NCBI GenBank assembly: GCA_905221605.1
Contig: CAJNDS010002265.1
Coordinates: 248,001-312,000 of the forward strand
Source: Symbiodinium natans
Taxonomy: Eukaryota > Sar > Dinophyceae > Suessiales > Symbiodiniaceae
DNA: 64,000 nucleotides
Direction: 5' to 3'
The notes under the pieces are model-generated. The model made no database searches. It was not told the origin of the DNA and worked only from the letters and a program-made list of their open reading frames with translations. Position numbers and translations under genes: made by a program. Below, in pieces: positions 10,546-22,439 of the stretch. Every line of letters begins with the position of its first letter. Position 1 is the first letter of the stretch.

Positions 10546-11735
10546 TAGTTCGGAAGACCACACCACATTGGGGGGGGGATATAAGACTCCACGCAGGGCA
10601 GGCGAGGCAGGGCTAAAGATATGCCACAGTACAAGGCAGGGTGCCCTAATCTGAAAAGAGGTTTTGGCTTTGGGAGCACTGGTGGAGGAGCTGCCAAGAG
10701 CACTTTAGGCAGAGTCTCAGCGGCGGAAATAAAGCAAGCGAGGCTGCAGGCGCACTGCAAGCTTCGTGTCTAGGGCTTTGGGTTTATGGGGGGGTGAATG
10801 AGTTTGAGGTTGCGGGCTTGTGCCTTCAGGCCTAGTGCTGGAGCGGTGGGTTGAGGATATACAACTATGGCTAGTGTATGCCAGTGTACGAGTGTACGTT
10901 GCCCGAAAAGTTGAGTGACGTTGCCTTGGTTCTGGGCAATGCGACCATTCCATGGAGAGGGATGGAATCTTTGAGGTTGCTAGCTGGAGTTGAGGGGTTG
11001 GGCTTAGGCTGATCCACTTGTTTCTAAAGCCCTAAACCCTAAGCGGGCATTCAAGGTTGGGGAGGCATCTTCAAGCTTCCACTGATTTAATCCTGCAGCT
11101 CTAGGGCTCTAGGTCGACTTCTGGAGTCTTCTTTTCTTCTTCTGTCGAGTGTACCGAGCTTAAGGGAAGGTTTGGGGGCTGTAGGCTATAGGCGGATTGG
11201 GCCCTCACGCGAAGACTGTTTCTAAAGTCCCCGTCAGCTCAAAGAGCGCCTCTTGAACTCGCAGCTCCTGTTGGACCTTGCCAGGAAGCCCGAGTCATGT
11301 GTGGAATCGGCTGTATGGAACAGATGAACAAACATCGCAAATCCTGAACTCAGCATCGTGCAACCTTATAGGCCCTAAACCCCAACCCCCCAACCCTCCA
11401 AAAATCCTGAGCTGTCGCCCCCCAACACCCCCCCCAACCCAACAGTGGAAGGCGCCTTGTTGTCGAGCTCGTGCATGGTGTTGACAAGCTTCTCATTGCT
11501 GGGCAGCTTCAAGCAGTCGTTGCCTCTGCGGCTCGGGGGTTGAGAGGGGTTCTTGACTTGGAGCTGAAGGCCCCCACAGCCCCACAGTGTGCCTTTCGCT
11601 CTTTTTGTTGGGTTGGGGTCCGGGTCGAAGGTCCAACAAACACGAACGGGCCGGGTCCGAGGCCCAAATTTCAAAACACGAAGGCCCTAATTGTTGCTTC
11701 GTACTGCCCTAATTGTTACTTCGTACAAAACATGC

Positions 11736-13192
11736 TTAGTACTGAGCATGCTTAGTACTGCGAGACAATGAAAGCGCGGTGGCAAACAGCTGCTGAAAAT
11801 GTAGGCGTTTCCTGCGTGATATTTACGACCACTTGAATAGTGCGGGAAATGACTGTGTTTCTTGCACCTTTGAGGCAGGCTTGCATCACATTTTCCGAAA
11901 ACACGTGTGCCAAATACTCAGGGTGTCTCGCACAACAGCTGCCAGCCAACCGACGAGCTCCAAAACATCATCACAAATCGCTACTTTTAGTCCAAGTATG
12001 CCTGAACAAAGTCATCACCAGCTTCATCACCGTTCAGACCTCAAGGCTGAACCCCAAGCTGTCTGCGCTGAACCCAGGATACGAAGCTTCTGGCCCACCA
12101 AGCCCGCAACCCGTCTGACAACTTAGGGCTTCGGAGTTCAAGACTCGACACTCCAGTGTTGTAGGGCCTTTACCCCAAAGTCTTGGGCAAGCGAACAGGC
12201 CATCAGCCGAGCAAACTGAAGCGTAGCTGGGCTCATGGCCATCGATCAGGCTGTGCAGGAACTGCCAAAGGGCGCGGAAGCTGTCATCAAGTGAAATAGT
12301 AGCCAGACAGCATATACATGCACATGACTGAGAGCTTATGCCTCTACGCCTAACATCACCTGACTAAATAGATCTTGATGAGGCCTGAAGTCCCAACCCT
12401 GAAGCTGCATAATCTGCATATGATGCATATGCCTTAAACGGCCCTCAGCTGTTGAAGACAGCCTGTGCACAGCTTTGAGCTGAAGGCTGGGAAAGCCGGG
12501 CCCCAGCAGAGAAGTGCCTAAAGCCGCAAAACCCGCAAAACCTCAAAACGAGGGCTCCGGGCTGCCCAGCTGTGCCTCGGGACTTTAGACCTCTTGGGTT
12601 TCAGTCTCAGGTTGTTGGGAGTTTCAAGGGGGGCCTCATTGAAGAGATTCCGCTGCAGCGAGTCGCCTTCCGCAAAGGCTTTGAGCAGCCACCTGATCAA
12701 AAAGAGTTGTTCCGACCGGTTGTTCAACAACTCCTGCAGAGCCCGAAGCCCCAACAGCCTCTACACCCCCGAAAAGCCAGCCCGCGAGGCCCTGATAAGC
12801 TAACCCTACGGCCCTAAGGCGCCAAGGCCCGCCCTTTCCTTGTAGCCCTTACATGCAAAGGAGGACCTTCCCCTTTCTCGAAGCCGCAAGCACCACCACG
12901 AACACACTATTGCTGCAGGAGTTCTGGGACTTGGGCTTCAGGATAATTTGGCAGAGCCCTAATGACAACATGACCCATTCGTTGCCAGACGGTTGTTTAA
13001 CACCCCACCACAGAAGAGCGGTGCGCCTTAGCGCCTCGAGGCACAGCTCCTCCCCCAGGTCATTCCTCACGAGTGTGAGATTCTAGTTCCAGTCTGGCCG
13101 AGGTTGGCCCCTAAAACCCTCTGAAAAATATTCGCCAAGCGCTTCAAAGGGATTAGGGTAAGATCCCATTGTGGAATTCCTTGCCGCCCAAA
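11736..13192 (-). CDS. Multi-exon hypothetical protein gene, 3' part with stop at 11736
   Basis: Product not recognised. Minus-strand exons: 13118-13192 (25 codons, GIPQWDLTLIPLKRLANIFQ), about 12960-13082 (begins NLTLVRNDLGEELCLEALRR), 12867-12912 (strong acceptor AACTCCTGCAG; SVFVVVLAASRKGK), and 12733 down to about 12640 (acceptor GGCTCTGCAG; ELLNNRSEQLFLIRWLLKAF). After a gap come 11905-11983 (DVLELVGWLAAVVRDTLSIW) and 11736-11811 (KRLHFQQLFATALSLSRSTK, then TAA). The last intron (11812-11904) is phase-consistent (2 then 1). The intron at 13083-13117 would be only 35 nt. Hydrophobic helices in three exons suggest a membrane or helical-bundle protein. More exons probably lie upstream (an open frame at 13300-13551). 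Confidence 0.4.
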
Positions 13193-13299
13193 CTTGGCAA
13201 CTCTCGGGCATTTTGGCTTTAGGATCTCCCGTGTGTGGTCTCGGGTCCGATGGCGTACAGTTTCCAGGGCTGCAATTTTGGGAATCGGGTCAGGTAGCT

Positions 13300-14135
13300 T
13301 CATTGCTCTTCGGTTAAGGCAAGATTCTTGATCGGAGTGCTTTTGCAGACTCTCTTTGGAGACTTAGGCCTCAGGATGGTAAGGGTCTCTTCGGGCCTTG
13401 CATCGACCGCTGGACACCCCTCTGGAATCTGGAAGCCGAGATCATGAAAACCCCTGAAGCTCTGAATCCGAAACTGCTTGCTGCTTGCGCCCCAGGAGCA
13501 CAGCGCACGCGAGAGCTCCTTGCCTCCGAGTGCTACGCAGGCGAGGGGCACCGCAAAACTTTGAACTACTCAAGGGACTTCAGACGACTGTGGTCTCTAA
13601 CTTATACGTCCTGAGGTGTCTTGGTGGAAGCACTGTTGGCCAAGGCTTGCGCAGAAGAGGCGAAAGCAACAAACCTGGTATTGGTGAAGCCTGGCTGCTG
13701 AACTGAACCCCAACACGGCATGCAACCCTTAAGCCCCAAAGCTCAGGCCGCAAATCTCAGGCCACTGGGGGACTTAAGCTATGGCTCGAAGGCTTCACAT
13801 TTCGGGCGCTTGAAGTGGCTTAAAGCCTAGAAGGAACCTGAACATGCGAACTGCGAACACAGCGTGGAGCTAGTCGTGCTTTTGTTGAGCCCCTGAGGCC
13901 TCCCTCCTCCTTCCTGGTAGCTTACGTATGTCTCCCCGGAGTCTCCCCGTCTCAAACAAATTGGCACCAAGGCAACACAACAGGCCATCAGTTCCTCTTG
14001 ACATGCTTCGATTCTTGGGGTCCCCGAAGTGTCCCCGAATACCGCTCTCAACCAATCAATAGACAAACTCTACAGAACAAGCCTAAACCAAAGGCTCTGA
14101 GGACCTCACACCACCCCATCCGCAACCCCCACCTC
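13300..14135 (-). other. Open minus-strand patches, unchained
   Basis: Two minus-strand open segments, 13300-13551 (83 codons) and 13827-14066 (79 codons), have coding-like composition and AG sites near their starts. I could not join them in phase to 13192 or to the terminal exon at 14139-14341. Confidence 0.25.
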
Positions 14136-14138
14136 GTT

Positions 14139-14341
14139 TTAAGGAGCATGTAGGGCAGGTGGCTTGATGGAAACACTGCAGATTGTGCTGCCCGGTGGCT
14201 CGAGCAGCTCATCCACGATGGCGAAACCCAGAGCCGCGTCCTTGACGGTTTGCGGGAGTTCTTTGAGCTTCGGAGGAGGGTTCGGCCTTCCACGGTGCAC
14301 AGAAATCTCCGACAATTCAAGAAAAGCTCCTTGAACCGAAG
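14139..14341 (-). CDS. Terminal exon, hypothetical protein
   Basis: A 203-bp minus-strand segment that starts after an acceptor (TGTCTGCGGCAG), carries two bases and then 66 codons to a TAA at 14139. The peptide includes FLELSEISVHRGRPNPPPK, then KELPQTVKDAALGFAIVDEL, and ends PPALHAP. The helical LKELPQTVKDAALG part looks like a genuine protein segment. Family unknown. The upstream exons of this gene were not identified with confidence; an open minus frame at 14763-14957 is one candidate. Confidence 0.4.
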
Positions 14342-15356
14342 CTGCCGCAGACAAGCCCGTTGCGAAGTTCAAAACGCTCAAAAGAATCCACGCATGTGCC
14401 CCAAGATCACACGCCCAACACCCGGATCCGGGCTCGGCCCGGCGCCGTTGCCGGTTGCAGCATGAGTTCGACCACCTTTCTGTACCTGCAGCGTGCAGCA
14501 AGGCCTGAACGTACCACTTAAAACTCAAGGCCCCTGACCCCTGCGTCCAAGATTTTGCAGAAGTCTAAGACCTAAACCCTGTGCCAAGAAACAAAGCATT
14601 CCTGACGCGCACATAAGAATTTTTGCAAGAAAACACATGTTAGAGCCATTTCAAACTCTGCGATACACCAGTGACCACTCGCTTTCGACGCGAGCCTCAC
14701 CGGCCGCTCAAGCTTGAACCCTAAGGTGAATCAGGATTTTGTTTCGTTTCCTCTCCTTCTTGTCATCGGTGTGGAAGACTTGGTTTCGGCAGGGAAGTGG
14801 CTTTTGGCCTCTCCAATGATGTCGTCTTTTCAGTCAAAATTGACCGTTTGCAAAGAATAGAGGCAAGTGTCCCCTGCAAACCATTTCCTCCCGACAAGCG
14901 CTTCTTTGAGTCAAGCACAGGTCGCTGTTCGATTCCCGAAATTTCAGTTTCCAGCACAAGTTAAACATGCTAAGCCCCTTACAGTTTCGGGCTTTCGTGT
15001 GTTAAGTACTCAGGTTTCTCGAAGTGCCCTGTCTAAAGCACTTCAAAGCCTGAGTTCTGAATCGTGTAGCAGCTCTCCGTTAGAACTTGAAGTCGCTTTG
15101 TGAACAATTCTAAGTGTGGTTCCATGTTGCAGTCAGGGCGCGGCTTTTCAACCTCTCCATGTGTGATAACCGTTTAAACTGAACAACGATCTGGGAAAGG
15201 AAAATGTGTGATAACCAGGCTACCTGCTTAAAAAAACATTGTACCTTCCAAAGTGAGCCTCTCCGGAGCATTCAAGATTTGGAGAGTATCCAACTTTCAG
15301 CCTCAGCCTCTCACGCCCAAGTCACCGACATGCTAAAGCCTTGCTGTAGACCTCAC

Positions 15357-15414
15357 TTCCGAACAGGGGCACTCGAACTTCCTGAAGAGGTACTCCACTT
15401 TGGATTCGCGCTTC
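15357..15414 (-). CDS. Internal exon, hypothetical
   Basis: A 58-bp minus-strand exon between a strong acceptor (ACCTCTCACAG) and a strong donor (GAA/GTGAGG). It encodes one split base plus 19 codons, KRESKVEYLFRKFECPCSE, basic and Cys-containing. It lies just downstream, in the direction of transcription, of a (GA)n-rich stretch that would sit in the preceding intron. Product unknown. Confidence 0.35.
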
Positions 15415-15485
15415 CTGTGAGAGGTGTGTTGACTGGGAGTCTGGGTCTAGCTTGGCACAAGGAGGGCGAGACAGCCAGAGAAAGC

Positions 15486-15600
15486 AAGAGAGAGAGAGAG
15501 AGCGACAGAGAGAGAGAGAAAACAAAAAAGTGAGAGCGGGAGAAAACAGCTACTAGTAGCAAGCCAGACAGAGATCGAGAGAGCGCGAGAGAGATGTATC
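15486..15600. repeat. (GA)n-rich microsatellite
   Basis: Purine-rich plus strand with repeated AGAGAG blocks, densest at 15489-15520 and again at about 15575-15592. The hydrophobic Leu/Ser frames seen on the minus strand across it are products of the repeat. Confidence 0.85.
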
Positions 15601-16043
15601 AACACATAGATAGACAAAGACATGCTTAGACAAAGAAACAGATGGAGCGAAACTATGGAGCGAAATAGCTGGACATCAGGTAAGCCTTGCTTCAAGTCGG
15701 CTTCATCAATGAAAGTCCACGTGTAGTCTAGCGCAAATTCCATACTGTGGATCAATGAAACAGGTGCCAGGTGCCAGGAGTAGTTTTGTGCAAGGCGCCC
15801 AAATGACACTCGAGGAAGGCTTCTGGGGCTTCATACAACTGTAATCAGGGTTTGAGCAGGTTGGGTATGTAAGAAGCATGACCTCAAGAACCCGAACCCC
15901 AGACCCTACTAGTAACTATAACTGAAAGGCTCGAGTAGCTTGGGCGTCTGCTGGTCTTCTTTAGACAAAAACATTTCTCAAAAAAAGCTGTGACTGTGTC
16001 CATCCCAGGTGGCGAGACGACGCTCCACGAGCAAGTATGTCAC

Positions 16044-16702
16044 TTCGCGACACAGTCAGGCCCTTGGGCTGCAATAAGAGCATAGCTCACTGAAGTCATG
16101 GTCAAAGATGAGAAGGAGCTTGCCGCATGCAGTGCAGGTCCTCCGCGTCTGCGGTCGCTCGATGACCTCGGCACATGCAGTCAAGGAGTACATGATGCTG
16201 GAGTATGCTGCAACTCACTTCTAGGCTGCTTATTGAATCAATATCCACAGTCCCGTTTGTACACATCAACTTAAGCAAGGTCCCCCCAAGCCTTCTCCCG
16301 CCCCAGGCCAGAGGTCTGAAGTTTGGCCCGAACACCACTTGAAGGGTTCAAATTTCGAACCGACCATAAACCCGATAGTCTGTGGAGCCTACAATTCCGC
16401 ACCGCCCCTGATATAAAGCTGGAGCCTCGTCCTCCTCCTCAGGCTTGTGGAGGTGTCCACGAAGGTGGCCTTGCACAGTCCGGGCTTAATCTGCTTTCGG
16501 TCCAGGTCCAGGAGGTTTGGAGTGGGGAGTGTTGGGCCCAGTTTGGGTTCTGGGATGTTCTGGGCTGATTCTTCTGAGAGTCGAACGAGGCTGTGTTGGA
16601 CTCTGTGGGGCATGCACGTTTAAGAAGCAGATCACTGCTGATACAAGACGAGCCCCTATTCAAACTACCCCGGGTTCCGGGCGGCTCCAACCTTCGCAAA
16701 AC
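16044..16702 (-). CDS. Multi-exon hypothetical protein with Cys-pair motif
   Basis: Minus-strand exons in consistent phase: 16403-16484 (27 codons plus 1; FVDTSTSLRRRTRLQLYIRG), 16219-16337 (2 plus 39 codons; CTNGTVDIDSISSLE, donor GTGAGT), 16091-16166 (25 codons plus 1; RTCTACGKLLLIFDHDF, donor GTGAGC) and 16044-16068 (QGPDCVAK, donor GTGACA). An upstream exon starts at 16702 after GATACAG (VLRRLEPPGTRGSLNRG), but its 3' border and phase are unclear. The introns are 65, 52 and 22 nt, so the last junction is weak. The CTAC pair with a following GPDC could be part of a zinc ribbon, but the spacing does not match a family I can name. The gene continues on both sides. Confidence 0.4.
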
Positions 16703-16749
16703 CTGTATCTTGAATTTGAATGGCTCACGCCCGCAAAACCATTGAATAC

Positions 16750-19700
16750 GAATGCCCTCAACCACTAAGTCCTACCCCCTGCCTCTCGACCATGACAATG
16801 TGACAATTCCCAAGCCCTACCCAAAGTTCTACAAGAGTTGCATGGCTCGAGTCGTAATCTTCAAACATACCAACATTCTCACTCCACGTAAACCAGATGC
16901 GGCGGCAAGAGATCCAAACAGTTTGTCTGAAGCGAGAGGTCTGAGAGTCTCAGGCAATTCGGGGTGGTACTGCTTCGGGCTTCGGGTGCCTGGAGCAGGG
17001 CTTAAGGGACTTGGACCGTGTGCATATACTTGGACTGCATGCTGCCTTCCTCGCGTTTCCACTTCCGGCTCTTCTGCAGCTCGGGTTCGTCAGACTGGGC
17101 CAGGGCCAAGTGAGTAAAGCGTTAAACCAACATCCAAGCCCGAGATCTCTAAAGGACATCAGCAATTTTGGGGCTACAAGGTGCCAGGCCTAAGTGAAAA
17201 GCCCAAAATGAAAGAGAAACTCCTGGAAACTTAAGGCCAGCCGACCGGAAAAACTTAGGGCTTTGCTGCTGAGAACTTTTAAGCGTTGAGCCCTAGAAGC
17301 CGAAACTGAGGCCAGTCCTGCACCCTGCCTTTCTCCAAACTCTAGAACCCAAACGACCCTGAACTCGTTTTGCTGGCGGGGCTGGAGGCATCTGACCCTT
17401 AGTAGCACTGAGATGACAGATGGCTTGGGGCTTGGCATCTCTGTCGAGATTCTAGTAGATTCCAGTCCCAATATCCTTAGCACCCAAATCAGCCAAGCCT
17501 TTGCCCATACCAATACATGGAAGGGTGATGAGACTCTCTGCAGGACTTGTTAGGTCTTAGGAAGGCCAACCCTTTGGCCTTCTTTCGGCTTCTTTGGGCT
17601 TCTTGGGGCTTCTTGGGGCTTCTTTGCGACCAATTTGCAACCAATCTGCATTTGCAACCGAGGCACCCATTCGTCGTCCTCCTTGTGCTGGCCCTTGCCT
17701 GCACAACAACACGAAAACGGCCCTCAGCCCGAAGAGTCGGCCGTTCCCCGATACGCATTGGATGATGGCTGAGGACAGCATCCAAGATCCTCGATGCCCC
17801 TATACTCCATAACTGCTTTGGAGACAGAAACGCCGAGGTCGCCCTCACCTACATGCCATGTCCAACCGAACCGCAACGCAACTTCTAGCCCGACAAGCCT
17901 CCCTTCAATCAATTGAGGCGGGTTTACAGTGTTCTGGGCTTTGGATGTTCAAAAGATGCAGTGCATCTGAGCTTTACTAGGGACCCGCCCGAGGGGCTTC
18001 GGAACGAAGAGTGCCTGAACGACCAAACCTCACCCCCAACCCAGCCGATGCCACGGCCGCCACGCATTCTGCATTTAACGTTTAGTTCGGTCCAGCTGCC
18101 ATCCACACGGTGGATCTGCTTTGGCGTTACCTTGGTGGGCAAAGCGGGACATTGCAGACATATAGTCACATGCAGAAGCTTATGCGCGTGTGAGTTTGGC
18201 CTCTGTAAGTTTGCTGTGCAGAGGCTTGAAGCAAAGAATGCTTCAAACGGTCGCCAAAATTTCGCAAGACATCCCTGGGGCCCCTGAACGTTCTAAGCTT
18301 CCAGCAGAACAGGGTCCAATTTGACATTTGGAGTTAGCTTGCCGCCGTGGAATCCCAAACCCCACCCTGACCCTACAACACACAAGCTTGTAGCCTGCTA
18401 AGATCCACCCAGTTGCCAGTTTGCCGCTGGCCACGGGCTGGCAGAAGCAAAGGAAAGACTTCAGGATTCGATGTAGGGCGTAGGATTGGGATTAGGGTTA
18501 TATACGGGTGTTCGGGCTTGGCATCTTCAGTGGTGAGGTGGTGGGGCCCCGACAATCACGGGGCTGAGGGGATCACTTACGACATCTGACGAATGCACTT
18601 GCCAGCGACAATGCATATAAGCCACTTTTTGTGGAACGAGCGTCAACACTCTCAAGCAATATACAGGGCTTCACGTGTCCTGATGCGGCAACGAGTAAAA
18701 TCCCCCAACTTCCCAAACCCTCGAAGCCCGTCATTCCAAGGGTTGCCCATGCTTGCCCCAGGCCTTTTTCTCGGCCGCAGCCTCCCACAGGCATGGGTGG
18801 GCGGGTTGAGGACCCGAGATAACTAGGTTTGGCATGAAAAAGCTCGCGCCTGGCGATGTTGATGTTCCGGGGGGAGGGGAGAGGAAGGGGAGTAGTTTGG
18901 GGCGTGGGGCTTGACTGGTCTTAAATGCAGGTGCTTGGGTCTGGGTGATGTTTGAGTGGAGAGCTCAAGATTTCAATGCATCCGTTCGGTAGCAACAGGC
19001 CGATGTAGCTCCTCCGCAAGTCGGGCCCGGTGCCTGGGTTTCGCCTTCTGTGCCCAAACCTAGCCTGCTTCAATCACGGTATTCCTGTGTGGGGTTTTGG
19101 GGCTTGACCTGCTGGCATTTCCAGGCATCGGGATCAATCAGCGCTTTCCAAAACACTTTCGAAGTGTGAGTCCAGTGAATCGACTGCCCATTGTCCCCAA
19201 TTGCCCCCCCCCCCCCCCCCTCGGCTAAAGCACCTTCCGGCTTCGGATTAGCCAATTGCCATCATCGAGCCCGATCTGCATCAAAGTATGCGTGAGGTTG
19301 AAGCATTGGGGGCTTTGACTTAAGAAGTGCTGAACGGGCTGTTGCATGGGCTGCATGCAAGACTTTGCGATGTGTGTGGCCTAGATTCGTGGAGTTGCAT
19401 CAATCTTGGCTGCTTCCGGGTCCTGAGGTGGTTGAATCTCTGCACCGAACTCAGCACATAACTTTCGAGACCATGACGACTACATGACATGACAACCTGT
19501 CGACATCGAAACTAACTCTGCTTGGTCGACACTTATAGCCTTGCAGTCTTAGACCAGATAGGCTGGCTGTTTGTTGTGCGTCGTCTCGGCAGAACGCAGA
19601 TTTTCTAGAACGTCGAACCCTAAAGAAGAGCGTTGTAGGAGCAAGGTGCTCCCAGTCATAAGATGCTGACTGGCACTCTGCAATTGGATTTCTAGCTACG

Positions 19701-20960
19701 AGTACAGCCAGTTCCCTGATGAGTCTGAACTAAAAAGCCCTTCCGAGCAGCCCCCTGAACCCCCAAACTCTAAACACCTACAGCTCAGCCCATGGCCGCA
19801 AAGCCAGAGTCATCCGGACGCCAGGCGACGCAGGTCGCTGGCCCTGGGAGCCTGAGAAGCCAGCTCAGGGAATTAGGCGTGTGTCAGGGTATATTGGCAT
19901 TTTGCGGGGTGCAAGATTTTGATGTCTGGGCTTCTCTTCTGGGAGCTTCTGAGGCGGCAGTGTCAGGGCGCCTCAAAACTCCCAACCAACACGAAACCGG
20001 CGAGAAACCAAAATCTGCTCACACTCGTAGTGGCAACGTCGAATGTTCCGCTGCTGTTGAGCCCTGCACCTGTATGTCCATACATGCGACATCGTTGCTG
20101 CATGGTAGACCTGTCAGGGGGTGCAACAGGATGCTGGGGGCTGAGGTCTTGAGGTCTAGGCCTCGCCTAGGCTTTAAAGCTTTTGGTGTCTCAGGTTGCG
20201 GAAGGGGCGACTTTAACAGGTACACCCAATATGCAACGAACAACCCCTGGACCATGCCGACCTACGGCCTGCTAAAAAGGTGCAAAGAAGTGTGCGAATC
20301 TATACTGCGCCCGGCCCCTCACGGACACTGAAACACGGTCGAAGGACAGGATAGCAATGGGACAGCACAAGCCTAAGCTGCAAGCCGCCTTGAAGTGCCT
20401 CAAAAGCAATCAGTAGCCTGGAAACTTGTCCGAATGCCGACCTTGCTGAGGCCGTCGAAGGAAGCAGTCACAAGAACCGACGCCTGTCAGGGCTCTGGAG
20501 CGCCAACCACCCTGCAACTTCACAAAATGCATGCCTTCTTGATTTCACCGTAACAAGCATCCAAAAGGCATGAGTCATCGTACCTGAAAATCCGTGCCTG
20601 AAATCCTTGTGCTGATGATAAGAGGCGTGTGTAGGACAAAGAGTGACCGAGCCTGAGAGTCCAAGCAGATTCCCGTGACCACCTGGGTGAAGCTGGAGGA
20701 GTGGCTCAATATTGGGAGTTCGGGGTTCAGGGTCCGCAAATCCAAGATAGTACACACTCAAACCCCTTAACATTACCACCTCAAGCCTCTACAGCCCTGA
20801 GCTTCAAAAAAGAATCTGACGCTGTGCCGCATCGCAACCTCACGGGGCGGAAATGCAGGTTGTCCCTAGGAAAACCATGATTCACAAAGAGGCATTCCTC
20901 TCTAAAACCTCCCGGGACTTGGGCTTCTGGCATTCTGGACAAGGTCTTCGGGGAGGGGGG
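16750..20960. other. Unresolved, probably genic on the minus strand
   Basis: Many minus-strand open patches of 60-120 codons (16829-17062, 17190-17513, 17489-17848, 17924-18169, 18573-18794) and one 179-codon plus frame (19792-20331) opposite a minus patch. A good minus donor (GTAAGT) lies at about 18565-18572. I could not build a phase-consistent chain. A C run occupies 19205-19220, and telomere-like words are frequent. Confidence 0.35.
17576..17630. repeat. 10/11-bp tandem repeat (GGCTTCTTNGG)
   Basis: Five imperfect copies of GGCTTCTTNGG in a row. On the minus strand the reading is Lys/Pro/Glu/Arg-rich (KKPKEAERRPKG), so it could be part of a low-complexity coding region or just a simple repeat. 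Confidence 0.7.
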
Positions 20961-20966
20961 GGGCAC

Positions 20967-21037
20967 CTTGGAGTGGATGTCGGGCAGATCGTGTAAGGTT
21001 CGGCCAGTCATCGCCAAATCCCAAACCTCGGCCACAT
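20967..21037 (-). CDS. Internal exon, hypothetical
   Basis: A 71-bp minus-strand exon after an acceptor (GGAACCCCAG), ending at AAG/GTGCCC. It encodes two split bases then 23 codons (VAEVWDLAMTGRTLHDLPDI and three more). Composition is strongly protein-like; the family is unknown. A further minus patch at about 20830-20900 (FREECLFVNHGFPRDNLHF, donor AG/GTTGCG) may be the next exon but the phase does not match directly. Confidence 0.3.
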
Positions 21038-21253
21038 CTGGGGTTCCTGGGGTTCACTCTTCGGGTCACAGGACTTGCACTGCTCATAGATCCAAAGGGC
21101 TAACGCTCACGAAAGCTGGCGACGACGAAGCTAGTGTTTGGGCGGTCTTAGGTTTAAGAGTTTAAGATCGGGATTGTTTCAGATGCAATCGTGTACACCT
21201 GCACACCTACTCTACACGCACTCTACACACGCCTACACGTGCACATGGTATTC

Positions 21254-21586
21254 CTAGTGGTAGATAGAGTCAGATAGAACAAGCTGGTAGCCAAGCATGC
21301 TTGTGGTGATGAGGTAAAGACAGCAACTGGTCAGGATTCCGGGTGTGCAGTGCGCCTCAGTCGGACTGATCCGCCCGCCAAGTTGCTCTGCAGGCCCAAA
21401 AACACGGAGCCCTTCTTCCGACATGGGCAATAACGAAAAACCAGAATCCGTCCAACAGGGTCGCATTCCCATCCAGACCTTGTCTTCAAAACTACGCCTG
21501 CCATCGAAGTTGTGGAAGAGGCGCACATGTAACGCTAAACAGTCACTGCGGGCACTTTTCAGCCAGCCAACCCCGGCAGGCGCCAT
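21254..21586 (-). CDS. Hypothetical protein segment, possible terminal exon
   Basis: A 110-codon minus-strand open frame ending in a stop at 21254. The middle reads FHNFDGRRSFEDKVWMGMRP and the C-terminus is hydrophobic (CCLYLITTSMLGYQLVL), which could be a C-terminal membrane anchor. The 5' border is unknown, as the given start is simply the first possible start codon. No family recognised. Confidence 0.3.
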   Translation of the reverse strand: MAPAGVGWLKSARSDCLALHVRLFHNFDGRRSFEDKVWMGMRPCWTDSGFSLLPMSEEGLRVFGPAEQLGGRISPTEAHCTPGILTSCCLYLITTSMLGYQLVLSDSIYH

Positions 21587-21889
21587 TCAAAAGATTTACT
21601 TCGATCAAGCCGCCTCGAACTAACCAGACTGGACCGTCCTTTCCCCATTTCGAAGAAGCAACTAAGGTCTGGAGGTTGATCTCGTATGCTTGCACGAAAG
21701 ACAGGTCAAAAGGCTATGTGCCAAACTGCCTATCACATCCCCAAACATCCCCAAAATGTCCATCATTTTATGAACCCCGAAGGGCAAACCGATGTAAATC
21801 GATGCAGCTTAGGGGACAGGTCCTTTCAAGCGCATGCATCTCAAACACCTAAGCCGATGCTGACACTAAGCTATTTGCGGTCCGTCCTG

Positions 21890-21905
21890 CCCCCCCCCCC
21901 CCCCC
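21890..21905. repeat. Poly-C homopolymer, 16 C
   Basis: An uninterrupted C run between unresolved open patches. I see no gene in 21600-22240 that I can support. Confidence 0.85.
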
Positions 21906-22244
21906 GGCCCCAGTTGGAAGCTTATCCGCAGAGATGTTCACAAACAAGCTCGATGGAACAACTACGATTGAGCAAGGGGATATATCTCGATCTTATGCTC
22001 GGTGGCCCTTCCGTGCTTGTGCCCAAACGTGACAACAACTCAAAAACAAGGACATCTACTCCAACTCTGTCCGACATGTAGGCTCTGTGGGCGGTGTTTT
22101 CTCGCACCTACATGCTTGTGCCCAGTGTGAGCTCCCGCCAAAACAAGGCATTTCCGGCATACTCGGTGAGATTCTCTGCAGAGATGCTACGGAGGACAAT
22201 CCATGGATAATATACACAATGATGGAAAGCTTTAAAACATGAAG

Positions 22245-22400
22245 TCACTGCACCTTCACCGACGTTCCGCCGGCCGAAGCGAAGAGGGCGGCGCCAGGAA
22301 ATGCAACGCCGGCCTCGTGCAGGGGATCCCGCACTTTGGATGTCGAGAGCTTCAGGGTCGGCTGGTCACTCAAAGCTTCAGAGGAGTTGCGTCGATCGGG
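22245..22400 (-). CDS. Terminal exon next to satellite, hypothetical
   Basis: A 52-codon minus-strand segment (51 residues plus TGA) beginning after GCAAACAG. The peptide is polar then Ala/Gly-rich (SSEALSDQPTLKLSTSKVRD). It lies immediately after the satellite in the minus direction, so its upstream exon must be across or beyond 2.6 kb of repeats, or the frame is not a gene. No family recognised. Confidence 0.3.
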   Translation of the reverse strand, partial: PDRRNSSEALSDQPTLKLSTSKVRDPLHEAGVAFPGAALFASAGGTSVKVQ

Positions 22401-22439
22401 CTGTTTGCAGTGCCAAGCACCAAGAATGCAACGGAGAGC